Assembly: GCA_001599595.1 (NCBI GenBank)
Contig: BCHH01000006.1
Location: 2,278,319-2,342,318, forward strand
Length of the DNA stretch: 64,000 bases
From: Beverwykella pulmonaria
Taxonomy: Eukaryota; Ascomycota; Dothideomycetes; Pleosporales; Melanommataceae
Direction: 5' to 3'
A model generated the notes under the pieces. That model was not told where the DNA came from, did no database searches, and saw only the letters and a list, made by a program, of their open reading frames with translations. Below, in pieces: positions 1 through 12,080 of the stretch; the stretch's first letter is position 1, and each line of letters opens with the position of its first letter. The position numbers and the translations under genes were made by a program.

Positions 1-2893
1 TCTTCATTATCGTACATTTAGGACTGTAGCTGACATAAGATAGAGAGACAAAGAGGGCACGTGGGGGTCGATCAATGCTACATACAGCAGAGCATGGTCC
101 GGGCGTAGGCCAAGCCTGCTCTTAGTGCTGCGCTTTGCATGCAAGCTTCGCGCTCATGTGACTTGCAACGAGCCCAGTGAGCAACATCGTGAAATTGCTT
201 AGGCTGTTGTATGTGTTCAATGTAGATGCTCTCACAGTGCAGGTGCAGATACGTTGCGAAAAAGTGGCTTCTTAATCGGTAAGGATATAGCAGGGAGGCC
301 AGGAAGACCATATGCTCAATAGATGGAAAGCGTGTTGATTCGAACATGTATGTACGTGCCATGACACTAACCTGCGCTAGTAACAGACTGGTTGGTCGTG
401 AGCATTCACCAATACCTGCGAGGCATCATCTACTTGCAAAGCGGCTTGGTAAAAAACCGACACCCACTAATTCCTATTTAATATGGCTGAAAGCAACCCT
501 CTTGCGGATCATGACACTCCTCGAAAAGCCCGTGTAAAAGGCGCTGTTGATTTTATGGATGCGCACGGGGTTTCGTACTTTTAAGCACAATGTGTTTTGG
601 TTCAACAGTGCCTCCAAAAATCGCGGAGGGGAAATGCTACACAACGACAACGTATTAGGCAACCAATGGCATTGCAAAGCTAAGGAAGATGAGCACTAAG
701 GACGTCCGTCTTTGAATCTCTCTGCAAAAGATTTACACAACGTGAAGAAATACCTGCGGGAAGAGTGGTAGGACGCTTACGTTCTTACATAGGATTTTAC
801 GGCTAAGGAATGTGGATGAGACCGCACATAAGATCCAGAAATTAACATACCACATATTCGTTCGTAAACGAATTTGAAAACATGGAGCGAGGCTTAAAGT
901 TATGATAGTTAACAACCAGCGACGGTTACAGATGTTACAGATATCCATCTACATCTTGTCAAGTGCCATGTAGAATCCATGGATAAGGGCTTTGTTCTCA
1001 TTACTAATAACTTAATTCTAGAGATAGCTCAGATCGTTAAGGTTTAACTCTAGTTGGCGTGGAGGCATGGTGTACGCATTGCGCTCAGCATCCTCCAGGC
1101 CCTTAAGACTAATACCACAATCATTTAGGCTGATACTATTGTTATTTAGACTAAAAACTGTAGAGGATGTATCAAGAGTCGTAGTAGGCGGCTGAGAGGA
1201 CAAGAAGGACGAAAACAATGCTTAGGTTGATATAATTGGCAGTGATAACTGAGGCTGCATCTAGGAGGAGCAAGGGGTATCATTCAACAATTGGGGAGAG
1301 AAGCGCGATACTGTAGAAGACTGGCTGTCAAATTAGAAGACCAATGGTGATAAGGGATGTGTCACGACGACGATATATAGTGAGGGAACATGAGATGAAC
1401 AAGCATCAAATTCTCTAGGTTGATAAACTACGTACGACTATCATGGTTGTCGAGGAGGAAAGCCAGAGAACTAAAGAAGGAAGAGGTGCTTGACTATACA
1501 GCTCAGGGATGGTTAAGGCTCAGGGGCACTCACGCGACGAGCGTGTGTGTGACAGTAACGACCGTTACCGTCACAGGACGTTGAGGCGATAGTAATGGCA
1601 CGCGTAGCTGGATGCTTCAAAGCATAGAGCTTAGAGGACTGAGGTTGCAAGGAGATAAATTGCTCCAGGAGGACAGTTGTTTTAGTGATGGGCTTTCAGA
1701 GTGCAGGTCTTCTAGATTCTGTCGCTTTCAATGATAGTAATCCTTCAGTGGCTGTCAAGATGCGATACATTTCTTTTTCCACTTGCCTCTTTTAAACTGA
1801 TCAATAAGTGGCTGTGCCGAGCTGTCGCATTGTTAGCAAGAAGGGATGGTATCCATAGCTAGCAAGAACGGACGGTATTGTGCGAGTATCGTGCGAGTAT
1901 CATGCTCCCAACTTTGATTTTCCTTGGGTCAGAAAAATAATTCAGATAAAAATTGAAATAGGAAATTCCGCTAGCTACATTAGGCCCGAAATTTAGCCAT
2001 AGAATTTGGAGGCCCACGTGAGGCCCTTGAGACGGTAAATTTCTCGCTCCGTGACTTACAAGTGTAACAACGTTAGCTTGAAAGGCTCCATCCAGAGTCT
2101 CTAAAATCACGTCTTGGCAGCTTCTCAACACCAAATCTGAGCCTCAAATTTGTCCAAAAGAGAATTCAGAAGGGCGCGCAATCGAATGCAACAAAATCAA
2201 GGAAAAGTAACCAAAACCCGTGTTTCTATGGGAGTTTGTACTGGATGTGGCGTGGTGGTGCGGGGCATTTGTGCTACTGCATCGATTACTTGTAGTAAGC
2301 ACTGCGCTTTATAGATGCCTGAACATCAACACAAACTTCAGCTTTTGATTTCATGCTGGGTAAGATGTTTTCTTCATCTGCACTCTAGTTCATCTTCGGA
2401 TTATGTCGGCATCCCGACGCACAAAGCATACGGCATGGAGGAAAAGAGAGGCAAACATACTGTGGTAATTCTCCGGCCTCTCCGGCATGGCTTGCTGGCT
2501 CGGCTCGCTGCTTCGAGATAGATAGTATGGGCATTGATCACCGCACGAATCAAACCTGGCCGCACGCCACATTCGTCATCAGTCTGATTGGATGATCTAG
2601 GCTTTCTGCATGTATTCCAAGCGATCGGCTTGCTACAATTGGCCGTGGCAAGTCGGACCCTTGCTAGCAGGTTGAGATTCGCCACCGCAGCCCCGCGAGC
2701 TAAAATCAGGGTCTGGTTCCACGCCTCTGCCAGGCGCGTTCGTTCTGAACATGGCTATGTTCACCTCACTCCCCGCCCTGCTCAACCCCCTGGACCACTG
2801 CCCGCTGCTTCTTCCCATGGGGGGCACGTCGCTGTCTCGCACCTGGAGCACTGCTACCCTCTCTTCGTGCGCGACGACTTGAACGCCAACACA
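1..2893. other. Gene-poor left end, no supported gene
   Basis: I see no convincing gene here. Short open frames exist on both strands, but none shows a recognisable domain, a good start context and splice sites together. The minus strand around 1018-1300 reads as a Ser/Thr/Pro-rich frame broken by TAG and TAA, and 1859-2134 (minus) is open for 91 codons without a recognisable family, so part of this may be decayed repeat DNA. A short direct repeat of the word gtgcgagtatc lies near 1878-1900. The stretch just before 2894 serves as leader and promoter of the histidine kinase. Confidence 0.4.
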
Positions 2894-5800
2894 ATGCACA
2901 CCACAATCCCCATCCCGCGGCCGCCCAAGGCAGGAGTCAGCGAGACCAAGAGGGACCGAGACGTCTTCCGTCTCTACGGAGCCACCTTCCGCGACATTGC
3001 CCAGCTCGACCACACGTCTGCGCTGCGTCACCTTGTGCCCGTCGCCGCCAAAGACTCGGCCCTGGTCGCCTTTGCCCAACTCGCAGCGATCCGCCTTGGG
3101 GCCACGCGCGCCCTGATCTCGCTCATCGATGCCCACCGCCAGCACGTCCTGGCCGAAGCCACGCCAGCGACGTCGTTGCGCAGTGGCGCACGCTCGGATC
3201 TGTGGGTGGGCAACGTGAGCTTCCCCAGGGAAGTTCTCGTGTGCGAGCAGGTGCTGAGCATCGACCTCACCCGCATCACCGCGTGCGAGGAGGCCGCTGT
3301 GGTTATCAACGACCTTGCCCAGAGCCCGTACGCAGACCGCACATACGTCAAGGACCACATCATGCGGTTCTATGCAGGCGTGGCTCTGACAAGTCCACGA
3401 GGGGCCATCGTCGGTGCCCTATGCATTATGGACAGCAAGCCCCGCCATGGGTTGTCGCGCCAGGACATCAGCTGGATGCAGGATCTGGCAGCCACCGTCA
3501 TGGAACACTTGGACACGTATGCGCTCAAGGAACAACAGAGTCGCGGAGAGCAATTGACCCGCGGCCTCATCTCTTTCGCCGAAGGTGCGTCGGCTCTGCA
3601 GCCGTATCACGATGACCGAGCCCGCACAACGCTGCATCCGTTCCCTGAAAAGCCCACCTTTGCCGCTTTGCAGCGGCTCGAATCGAGTGAGAACACGCCT
3701 GCGCTACAGATCGACGACAACTACAACCTTTCGAGGTCTCGATCGTCTTCTGGGCGGCTTATGAACTCGACATTAACTGCTCAAGAGCCTGACACACAGC
3801 AAAGCAATCTAGATGCAGGGAATCAGGTGCGCGCTCTGCAAGAGAGTATTCTGCCAGCAAACTCGAAGGCCATGTTCGCGCGTGCAGCCAACATTATGCG
3901 AGCATCGAGCGACCTAGACGGTGTTCTTATCCTGGGTAGGCTTGGCTTCTCTTTGCAGCTGAACAAGTGATCTAACATGGGTTTAGATGCCAGTGTGGCG
4001 TCCTCGGGATACCAGAAACCAGGAAATGACACGGAGAGTTCATATGATTCACGGTCTAGCGATGGGGAGGGTGCTCATTGGTTTCCAGGGCCGACACATA
4101 GCCCTTCTATCCAGCCCTTATCGGGAAGCGGTGGGCAACGATGCCAAATCCTTGGTTTTTCGACGCGGGATACATCTAGCGTGGCTGAGAATATATGGGC
4201 GCTTAGGAACAGATCGCTTCTGGAGGCCGATCTCAGGCGAATGCTGAGTCTTTACCCCTTGGGTAACATCATACACTTCACCGCCGATGGAGAAGTCATC
4301 TCTTCGAGCGACGACTCAGAATCTTCTACTAGCACTATTGGCCCAGATGGAGGAAGTAATGGAAGCAGGCCGACATCCCGACAACGGCGTGGACGTGGCA
4401 AAGACCGTTCGCACAAAATCATGAGTGCCATCCAGGCAACTCTTCCCGGCGCCCGATCCGTTGCATTCGTCCCTTTTTGGGACTTTGAACGGTCACGGTG
4501 GTTTGCTGGCTGTTTATGCTGGACCAACGAACCTGATCGACTCCTCTCCCCAAAGCTCGATCTCCTCTTCTTCAAAATCTTTGGCCATTCGGTCATGAAT
4601 GAGCTTTCTAGGCTTGACACGACAGCCTCTGATCAAGTGAAGACGACCTTTGTATCTCTAATTTCACATGAACTGCGGTCTCCTCTACATGGTATCCTCG
4701 GTTCTATACAATTCCTACAGGATAGTCCTCTTGACTCTTTTCAAGTCACGATGCTTAACTCAATGGCGGCATGCGGGCAAACTCTTCTGGATACTATTGA
4801 TCATGTCCTGGACTACTCCAAAGTCAATGAGCCGAGCCAAAATGTGTCCTCCAAGAGGTTGAAGGGCCCAAAGACGGTTTGCGTGTCCTCGAAGCCACTT
4901 AAGAGTCATCGACCAAGTATTCCAGCGTCTCAACATCCTACTGTTGACTTGGGACTGGCAGCAGAAGAGGTGGTAGAGGCTGTCTTTGCAGGCCAATCAT
5001 ATCAAGCCATATCCGACATGCTAGACGACGGCACTATATCCCCATTGGAATCGAAGACTGGCGACCAGGATTCAATGTTCCCTCCGATTCTTGTAAAGCG
5101 TAAGAGTTGCTTCATTGTCCTTGACATAGAAAAACAAGACTGGAATTTTTGTTTTCCTATTGGAGCATGGAGGAGGATCCTCATGAACATCTTCGGCAAC
5201 GCGCTGAAATACACAGAGTCAGGACATATCAAAGTCACTCTTCGATCAAACAGGAATAGAGAGACACAAGGCTTCAATCATATTACACTAAGTGTGACGG
5301 ACACAGGACATGGTATCTCGCAGGAATTTCTAGCGAACAAACTGTTTCAACCTTTCTCCCAGGAACGTCCGATAGAGTCATCTGGCACCGGTCTAGGGCT
5401 TAGCATTGTTCGGCAAATCATCGATAATGTTGGAGGAAAGGTTGAAGTTACCTCCAATATTTCGAAAGGCACTCAGGTGGTAGTCAAGCTTGCCGTACCC
5501 AGGCCCGAAACACCACGGATCGACCCACCACAGAGGGTCGCTTTCCTCTCTGCTTTGCCTCAACTACAAGGTCGGAGAATATGTATACTGCATCAATTAT
5601 GCCCAGAGACACCAGCGGAGGCTCCCGCCCACTCAGCGTCAGAGCTTTTCACCGCTGTCCTTGGAGATACTTTGATGAAATTGCTCGGCATGGAAGTTAT
5701 ACATACGACCGAATGGATGAGACATGATGCGGACATTGTTATTTGTTCCGAGCCTTCCTTTGATTACCTCGCGACTATCCGCACTTCACGAAACCCAGGT

Positions 5801-6649
5801 GCTAGAGTGCCGATAACAATTTTTGTTGCTACAGATGGATTAGAGGCAGCCACTCTACGCTCAGACGCCCGTATCCTAAGCAAAGAAAGCGTTGTGGAAA
5901 TCATCACTCAGCCCTGCGGTCCATACAAGCTCGCAAATATTCTCGGCCATTGCCTAAATCGCTACGAATCGTCGGATGAAAATGTTCAACTCCCTTCACC
6001 GATACACTCTTACTCATCTACTCAACCTAGCCCCATTGCAAGAGCAGCGACCCCTCTACTGGAGTCCCCGAAACCCCCCATGACAGAAGCTGTCAGGCTT
6101 GAGTCCAAGATATTGCCTGACGTGGAGACTGTCGAGCTTCTACCGGAGGCTGTTCTTACTCCACCGTCAACAGTGTCAGACGAACAAACGACCCCACCAT
6201 TATCTATTCACTCGATTGCACCTTATCCCACTGAAGACAAATCAGATTCGCCATACGTCCTGATCACAGACGATAATCCGATCAACCGCAGGCTGCTTGT
6301 CGCCTTCATGAACAAGCGGAAACTACGATATCGAGAAGCTGAGAACGGACTGGAGGCTGTGACAGCGTATCAAGAGGGAAGAGTGAGGTTTGATATCATA
6401 CTGATGGATATCTCCATGCCAATCATGGACGGGATGACAGCAACACGACTCATTCGAGACTACGAATCCAGATACCACATCAAGCCTACCCATATCATTG
6501 CCTTGACAGGCTTGGCAAGCGCGAGTGCGAGGCTGGAGGCTTGGAGCTCAGGTGTCAACTATTACATGACTAAACCGGTGGATTTCAAGAAGCTTGGAAC
6601 GATGCTGCAAGGCACGCATGAAGCTAAAAGCGGATTGGTCGGAGGGTGA
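2894..6649 (+). CDS. Hybrid histidine kinase (GAF-HisKA-HATPase-REC)
   Basis: Two-component sensor kinase that would autophosphorylate on His and pass phosphate to its own receiver domain, upstream of an HPt/response-regulator relay. Exons 2894-3935 and 3987-6649 are joined by a 51-nt intron (GTAGG...TTTAG, branch CTAAC) that hides an in-frame TGA. Product about 1234 aa. A GAF-like domain spans about residues 45-215. A Ser-rich linker follows. The H-box ISHELRSPLHGIL carries phospho-acceptor H575. HATPase boxes: N752 (FGNALKY), D786 (DTGHG), and GTGLGL near 814. The C-terminal receiver (about 1105-1225) has acidic DD, phospho-acceptor D1155 in LMDISMP, and the conserved T and K. The start is the first ATG in frame, with A at -3. 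Cytosolic; no membrane segments or PAS repeats noticed. I did not assign it to a fungal HHK group. Confidence 0.9.
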
Positions 6650-8034
6650 CATGAGCCGTGGGTTGGAAGATGGTAACGCACGTTCCAGAGATCCTGGAGC
6701 CAGAAGCAAGGAGGTTCGATTAACATCTATGTTCCAGTTCCAGGAAGAGATAACGCTAGTGAATATGTGTTTTCCTGCGGACCGGGGTGAATATGACTGG
6801 ACGAATGCAAGTGAAATGGACGGAGCGCATCATAACAAGATGGAGGAAATACATTTCTTATGTCAGCACCCTGTGCGGTACATCTGGAGGCCGTCGAGGA
6901 ACGGATGAGAAACGAGGAAGACACATAGACGACACGTCGAAGGAAGAGGCACGGTTATCATGTTCATGTACATGATGCGGACGAATATAGAGACTGGGAG
7001 GAATTAAGCGCAAACAAAGAGGAAAACGTTGGGGCACAGGAGGTTCTTAGCACATGAGATATGCTGGGATGATGGTAATAATTGATATGCACCTTTTGGT
7101 TGGCTTCAAGTCTTTGCGTTGGGAAATGTGTGACGATGCGACTCGTGTCTAAAGCCATCTCCATCCCTTGGCCTGTCGTCCGAATCGACTACCTGCCCAT
7201 GGTAAGGCGCGGTGAGGCTGGGACGCTGACGACGGCCCAGCCACAGGGTGGCGTAGAATCAGCACGGACAAAGCTTGTTCTTCGCTTCCAAAATTGTCCG
7301 AAACCAAGTTTTGACTTTCTGTCATTAACAAACAGCACCACTCCGCGTGGCCGTTGCGCTGCCACGGCAGAATTTCCCCCGCGACGAGTCCTCATTTGTT
7401 GGCTAGCTGCGCATCTCAACGTTTTCGCCCTGATCACACGGGCACACGCTTCGTGTCTGCCCCGCAAAATGCGTCGCACAAGGTTCGAGTCTGTGCCTCT
7501 GCTGAACCTCACCTCACCCCACCTCACGATCGTCACGATAGGGCTGGCATCTTTGCATGATTGGACACGGCTGCCAAAGAGCGTGCCGAGTTGTTGGCCG
7601 TTGGCTTGGAATTAACCGGGCGGGCTTGTTTCAGCAAGGATATCCACGAAGCGTGACCTCATAACCAAGAAAAGCGAAGCATTGGCCGTCGTCAGGTCGC
7701 CGGATGCAGCGGGGAAGTGGTATGACGCTGGCCATGAATGGCCCAAGGGTGGCCGTGGAAGTGACGTTATAAAGATACGTGGCTCGCGTCGACATGACCT
7801 TCTCTCTCTCTGTTCGCTATTCAGTATTGTCCGATTCTCCAATTCACTGCAATCAGAGTCGCCTTTTGCATCCACCTTTGACCTTCTATCGCGCCTTCCG
7901 GTTGCAGCCTCCAATCTCCAATCCCTTGTTCCTTCCCCACCAACAAGCCTCATAGAACCACAAATTCAGCGCGTTGCTTTCCTCCCACCCCACAGCTTCT
8001 CATTACCTGAAATCACCCACTTCCAGTCGTAAAC
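6650..8034. other. Intergenic region and promoter of the MARVEL gene
   Basis: No supported gene. Overlapping open frames on both strands at 7082-7953 have no family resemblance and contradict one another. The last 250 bases before 8035 are pyrimidine-rich (CTCTCTCTCTGTTC near 7800, then C/T runs to about 8020), a usual fungal core-promoter and leader pattern. Confidence 0.5.
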
Positions 8035-8647
8035 ATGATCGTTTCCCGCACCGTCTCCATCTTTCTGCGCTTCAGCCAACTCGTCTGCGCTGCCATCGTC
8101 CTCGGCCTCGTCGCTCACTTTCTCGCTGAGCACGATAAATATGGCGTCGGTCCACTGGGCAGGACCATCTACACGACCGTCATCGCGTCCCTCTCCGTCT
8201 TGTTCAGTCTGATTTGGTTGATCCCCACGACGGCGAGCATGCTGCACTATCCGTTCGACCTGCTTATGAGTGCGGCTTGGTTTGCTGCTTTCGGCGTAAG
8301 TTTCCCGCATCTCCCGTTACCATGTGCTGGCATGGAAGTTGACGTGAATAGGCTCTGGTCAACTGGGTCCGACGCATCAACTGCGGCGGCATCTGGTACT
8401 GGGGCAATATTTCTTTCCGTGGCACGGCCTGTGGACAGTGGAAGGCTGCAGAGGCTTTTAGCTTCATCTCCGCCATCGTCTGGTTCGCGAGCTTCATCTT
8501 GGGGGTTATTGTTTACCACAAGTTGAGCCGAAGAACGGTTGCCACGGATGGGACTACGTAAGTCTCCTTCAACTCAGTGTGCGGTATGGGCGGTTCTAAT
8601 GTACTGCTAGTCGTCGCCACCACTTGTGGCACCGCTCGCGCGTCTAA
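8035..8647 (+). CDS. MARVEL-domain four-helix membrane protein
   Basis: Small integral membrane protein of the fungal MARVEL type; the precise role is unknown for most members (membrane apposition or vesicle-associated functions are suggested for the family). Exons 8035-8295, 8352-8557 and 8611-8647 give 167 aa. Introns of 56 and 53 nt start with GTAAGT and end in TAG. Four hydrophobic segments: about residues 8-28 (LCAAIVLGLVAH region), 45-65, 70-95 across the first splice junction (AAFG/ALVNW), and 120-145 (FISAIVWFASFILGVIVY). A conserved-looking loop has two Cys near WYWGN. The tail is short and basic (RRHHLWHRSRV). Joining the exons turns three broken frames into one continuous MARVEL-like protein, which supports the model. 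Confidence 0.82.
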
Positions 8648-9205
8648 ATGCCGGCGACATGGAGACAGACCTTGTCTTGAAAGCAAGATGGAAACGCACC
8701 TTTGACGAGGCTGAATGGTAAGTGCAATTATGGCACTTCAGGCGGGCGCTCGACCGGGGTTCCTGTGAATTTGATACCCTTTTTTTTTTCTTCAAGTTGG
8801 AATTGAGTCGGACATGGATTGCAAATTGGAGTTTATGATTTTCAATATGGTATATCAAGGATGGGTTTTAATCAGCAACAAAGTTTACAGTAATACGATA
8901 ATAGTTCACACCAAAATTCGTCTTCATGTTCTATTTCACATAGGGTTCTTCCCTCCTGCTAAACATGCGGGACAGATAATGTTGGTCAGGATTGAATATG
9001 TGCAGGCCTGGTAGTGATATTGCAGGGCGAATTAGACCCTGGATCTTTCGAACGCGACATTTGGACACCATGACTCAAAGTATTCCCATTGTTGCATCAT
9101 CGCGGGTGTAGTAGTTAAACTCCGAACCCCCACCATCATCCCACCTCATCGACAACCCATTGCCATTCAATTCTCCCCCAATCTGAGCTTCGACACCACC
9201 TCACA
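8648..9205. other. Intergenic spacer
   Basis: No gene seen. A T-rich run lies at about 8779-8794 just downstream of the MARVEL gene and may be part of its 3' end. C-rich sequence at 9120-9200 precedes the next start codon. Confidence 0.4.
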
Positions 9206-10198
9206 ATGGCCACTCCTCTAGCAACAGTAGGCGTTCTCTCCATAGGCCAAATGGGCCTCGGGATCGCCAAACTACTCGTCGCCCATAACTACCACGTGCT
9301 CACCAACGTCGCAAACCGCAGCCAGGCAACACAAGAACGTGCTCAGAAAGCGCAACTTGGGCTCGTCACCACAGACGTAGAACTCGTGGCACAGTGTGAC
9401 TATATCCTCTCGATTGTACCGCCCAGAGATGCGGTAGCAACAGCAGCGCGTGTTATCGATGCGCTGAACAGCACGCCTCTGCCTCGAACATCATCTTCGC
9501 CGCTGTACTATCTCGATCTCAACGCTATATCGCCGTCGACCGTGACCAGCATCGCCGAGGCATTCACGCGGAGTCCTCAGAGCGTGCTCTTCATAGATGG
9601 CGGCATCATCGGAGGGCCGCCAACTACATCCCCCGACCCCCTTACGTGGAAATGTCCAGGCGTGCCTCTCTCGGGACCGCATCCCCTCCATGCCGCGCCA
9701 CGAAGCGGTGCGCATCTCGCCTCCACACTTAATTCAAGTTACATCGGCCCAAAGGTGGGCTCTGCATCCGGTCTGAAATGCTGCTTTGCAGCGCTCTCAA
9801 AAGGCATGACAGCCCTCGCGATCCAATCCTTCAGCACGGCAGCCTCCCTCGAGGTCCTCCCCCACCTGCAATCTTACCTCAAATCCTACAATCCGAGAGC
9901 TTTGGAGGCGGCGGAGAAGGGCATCGTGGGATGTCCGCAGAAGGCGTACAGATGGATCGAGGAAATGAATCAGATTGGGGAATGCTTTTTGGAGGAGGGG
10001 GGGTGGGCGGAGCAGGCGCAGGTATTTCGACAGATCGCAGGCGTGTATGAGGGACTGGCGCAGGTGGTGGAGAGGCGAGGCGGGGCTGAGGGGATGGGAG
10101 ATCTGGATGGCGCGCTGGGGGCGCTGCAAGAGGGGCTAAGGGAGAGGAAGAGGGGCAGGAGGTTGTCTATTGAAGAGCTGGAGCAGGATGATCGGTGA
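9206..10198 (+). CDS. 6-phosphogluconate-dehydrogenase-like NAD(P) oxidoreductase (DUF1932 type)
   Basis: Intronless, 330 aa. The N-terminus has a Rossmann dinucleotide-binding fold of the 6PGDH/3-hydroxyisobutyrate-dehydrogenase superfamily: VGVLSIGQMGLGIAKLL (G-x-G-x-M-G-like) at residues 7-23, then ILSIVPPRDAV near 69-79 and the DGGIIGGPP segment near 130. The C-terminal part (SASGLKCCFAALSKGMTALA, then a helical region with WIEEMNQIGE) resembles the DUF1932 helical domain usually paired with this N-terminal domain. It probably oxidises a small hydroxy acid; the substrate is unknown. The catalytic-region Lys in GLKCCF matches the usual family Lys. The last 20 residues are basic. The start has CACAATGG context. 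It lies about 200 bp before a class II aldolase-family gene in the same direction. Confidence 0.85.
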   Translation: MATPLATVGVLSIGQMGLGIAKLLVAHNYHVLTNVANRSQATQERAQKAQLGLVTTDVELVAQCDYILSIVPPRDAVATAARVIDALNSTPLPRTSSSPLYYLDLNAISPSTVTSIAEAFTRSPQSVLFIDGGIIGGPPTTSPDPLTWKCPGVPLSGPHPLHAAPRSGAHLASTLNSSYIGPKVGSASGLKCCFAALSKGMTALAIQSFSTAASLEVLPHLQSYLKSYNPRALEAAEKGIVGCPQKAYRWIEEMNQIGECFLEEGGWAEQAQVFRQIAGVYEGLAQVVERRGGAEGMGDLDGALGALQEGLRERKRGRRLSIEELEQDDR

Positions 10199-10399
10199 TG
10201 ATTCCCCACCGAGATGAACATACGGTAGCTGATTGATAACCTTTGCATTTTATCTGACTTGGATGAGATCCGAGCCATCTCCGGCGCAGCCCGCCCCAAC
10301 TCGCGCGTGTGCACGTCATCGAGCATCACACCAGCAACAACATGGCCCATCACCACCCACTGCCCGCTATGTCCCACTGCACTTCCCATACCACGCATA

Positions 10400-11435
10400 A
10401 TGTCGGCCGGATACTTCCCCAAACGCACCCAAGTTGGCCTTGAGAACCTGTTCAAAGGCCTCGTAACGGCCTCGCACATCCTCCACTACCATGGCGTCGT
10501 AGACGCGTACGGCCACATCTCAGTGCGCTCCCCGGACAATGCCAAAACCTTTTGGATGCCATGCAACATGCCTCCAGCGCTGGTCAGCTTGCCGGAGCAT
10601 CTCATCGAGTATAACGTCGAGGACGCGACTGCCGTCGAGAAGGATGCGAAAGAGGGATATTTGGAGCGCCATATTCACAGCGAGATATATAAGCGATTTC
10701 CCGCAGTGAACAGCGTGGTGCATAGCCATTGTAGCCATGTACTTCCTTACACCGTCAGTGGTGTTCCGCTGCGTGCTACAATTCACATGGCTGGCTTCCT
10801 GGGTAAGCGTGCTCCATCCCCACGTCATTTTCTGGTCGACGTCCACCGTTGCTGACTCCTGATCGCCTGCAGGAACCAATGTGCCCGTCTGGGACATCTC
10901 ATCACACTATCCCGGCGGCTCAAAGCACGACCTCCTCGTCCGCGACGCCACGCTCGGCGCCTCACTCTCAGCAACCTTCAAACCCGCAACCTCGGCAGGC
11001 TTCCTCTACTCCAAGGTCCGATCAGCCCTTCCTTCACAGATTGGCGGCTCAACAGAGCCCGATAAAGAGCCCTCGCATGCTGTTGTCCTCATGCAGGGTC
11101 ACGGCTTCACGACAGTCGCCCATGGAATCGAGGAAGCTGTATATCAGGCAATCTACACCAAGGAGGCGGCGAAGGTGCAGACGACTGCTCTGACGACACG
11201 AAATGCGCACTTTGGACACATTGTTGAGGGAAAGATTGATGTAGAAGGAGGTGGAAAGATCAAATCGGCGAAAGTCAAAGCCGAGGGCGATCTGAAATAC
11301 TTGAGCGAGAAAGAGGCACATGAGGCTTGGGAGTCTATGATGGGTACGGTTACCAGGCCATGGGCGCTGTGGTGCAGAGAGGTCGAAGTGAATCCGTTGT
11401 ACAGGAATCAATGCCCAGGATTTGAGGATGACTGA
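10400..11435 (+). CDS. Class II aldolase/adducin-family protein
   Basis: Metal-dependent aldolase-fold protein of the fuculose-phosphate aldolase/adducin family. Exons 10400-10802 and 10873-11435 (70-nt intron, GTAAGC...TGCAG) encode 321 aa. Family signatures: HYHGVVDAYGHISVR at 29-43, the metal-site block HIHSEIYKRF with E95, HSH at 108-110, and QGHGFTTVAHGIEEAVY in the C-terminal half carrying the third metal-ligand His region. The ATG at 10400 was chosen because upstream in-frame sequence from 10259 does not look like the family and because MSAGYF leads directly into the conserved start. The substrate is not deducible; fungal members are often annotated as aldolase without known chemistry. 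The 6PGDH-like gene upstream suggests a shared sugar-acid pathway (inference). Confidence 0.87.
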
Positions 11436-12080
11436 AGAAGAAGTCACAGGTATGTAGAGGACCTGGCACGAATTCTCTTCGTCTATCTTGCGTTCTTCAT
11501 TAGTCTTCCATTTTAATTCAAATTGATTCAATTTCTTCAGCATCTCACCCTATTCGGCTCTCAGAAGCATATGATTAAAGAGGGTGGAGTTTGTTATCGC
11601 CAAGAGCGGGAGCCGCCAAGACAGATATATTATCATCATGCCCTAGCCTTCTCGAAGAGTTTTGTTCCGCCACTAAGGTTTCACAACAAACTTGCCCCAC
11701 AGTCCAAAATTCCGTTATTTCACCGGAGAATTAATATTCCAGGTACAATCCTCACATCGCTGAACATGCCTCTTTCAGCGAAGACGCGTAAACTTCATCG
11801 CTATAACATTGCCCCGAGGACTGCAGATGGGAGTGCGCATTCCAAAAAGGAGCGACAACGCGGGGTAGTTCGCGAATCTCCACCATTGCCAGACATGAAT
11901 GGAAGATCTTGGAGATTCTAGCAGTGTATATCCCCCCGTGATATGCTAAACCCCTGATGGTGATCACGGAAATGAAGGTCAAGGCCTCCGGGACAATCTC
12001 GAGAAACATTATATAGACTGGAGCTTTTTACCCCTTCCTTTTTGGTTCTACCAGGAAGTAAGGTCAATTGACACTTCACC
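11436..12080. other. Intergenic region before the PL4 lyase gene
   Basis: No supported gene. A TATA-like element is listed separately near 12010. Open frames at 11523-11921 (+) and 11752-12328 (-) have no recognisable content. Confidence 0.45.
12010..12016 (+). promoter_or_regulatory. TATA-like box of the rhamnogalacturonan lyase gene
   Basis: TATATAG lies 65 bp upstream of the ATG at 12081, a normal distance for a regulated fungal secreted-enzyme promoter. Short motif; spacing is the only support. Confidence 0.4.

Noticed and set aside
2633..3358. 241-codon minus-strand frame opposite the GAF exon
   Set aside because: Lies across a conserved GAF coding exon and has no start context or domain; antisense shadow.
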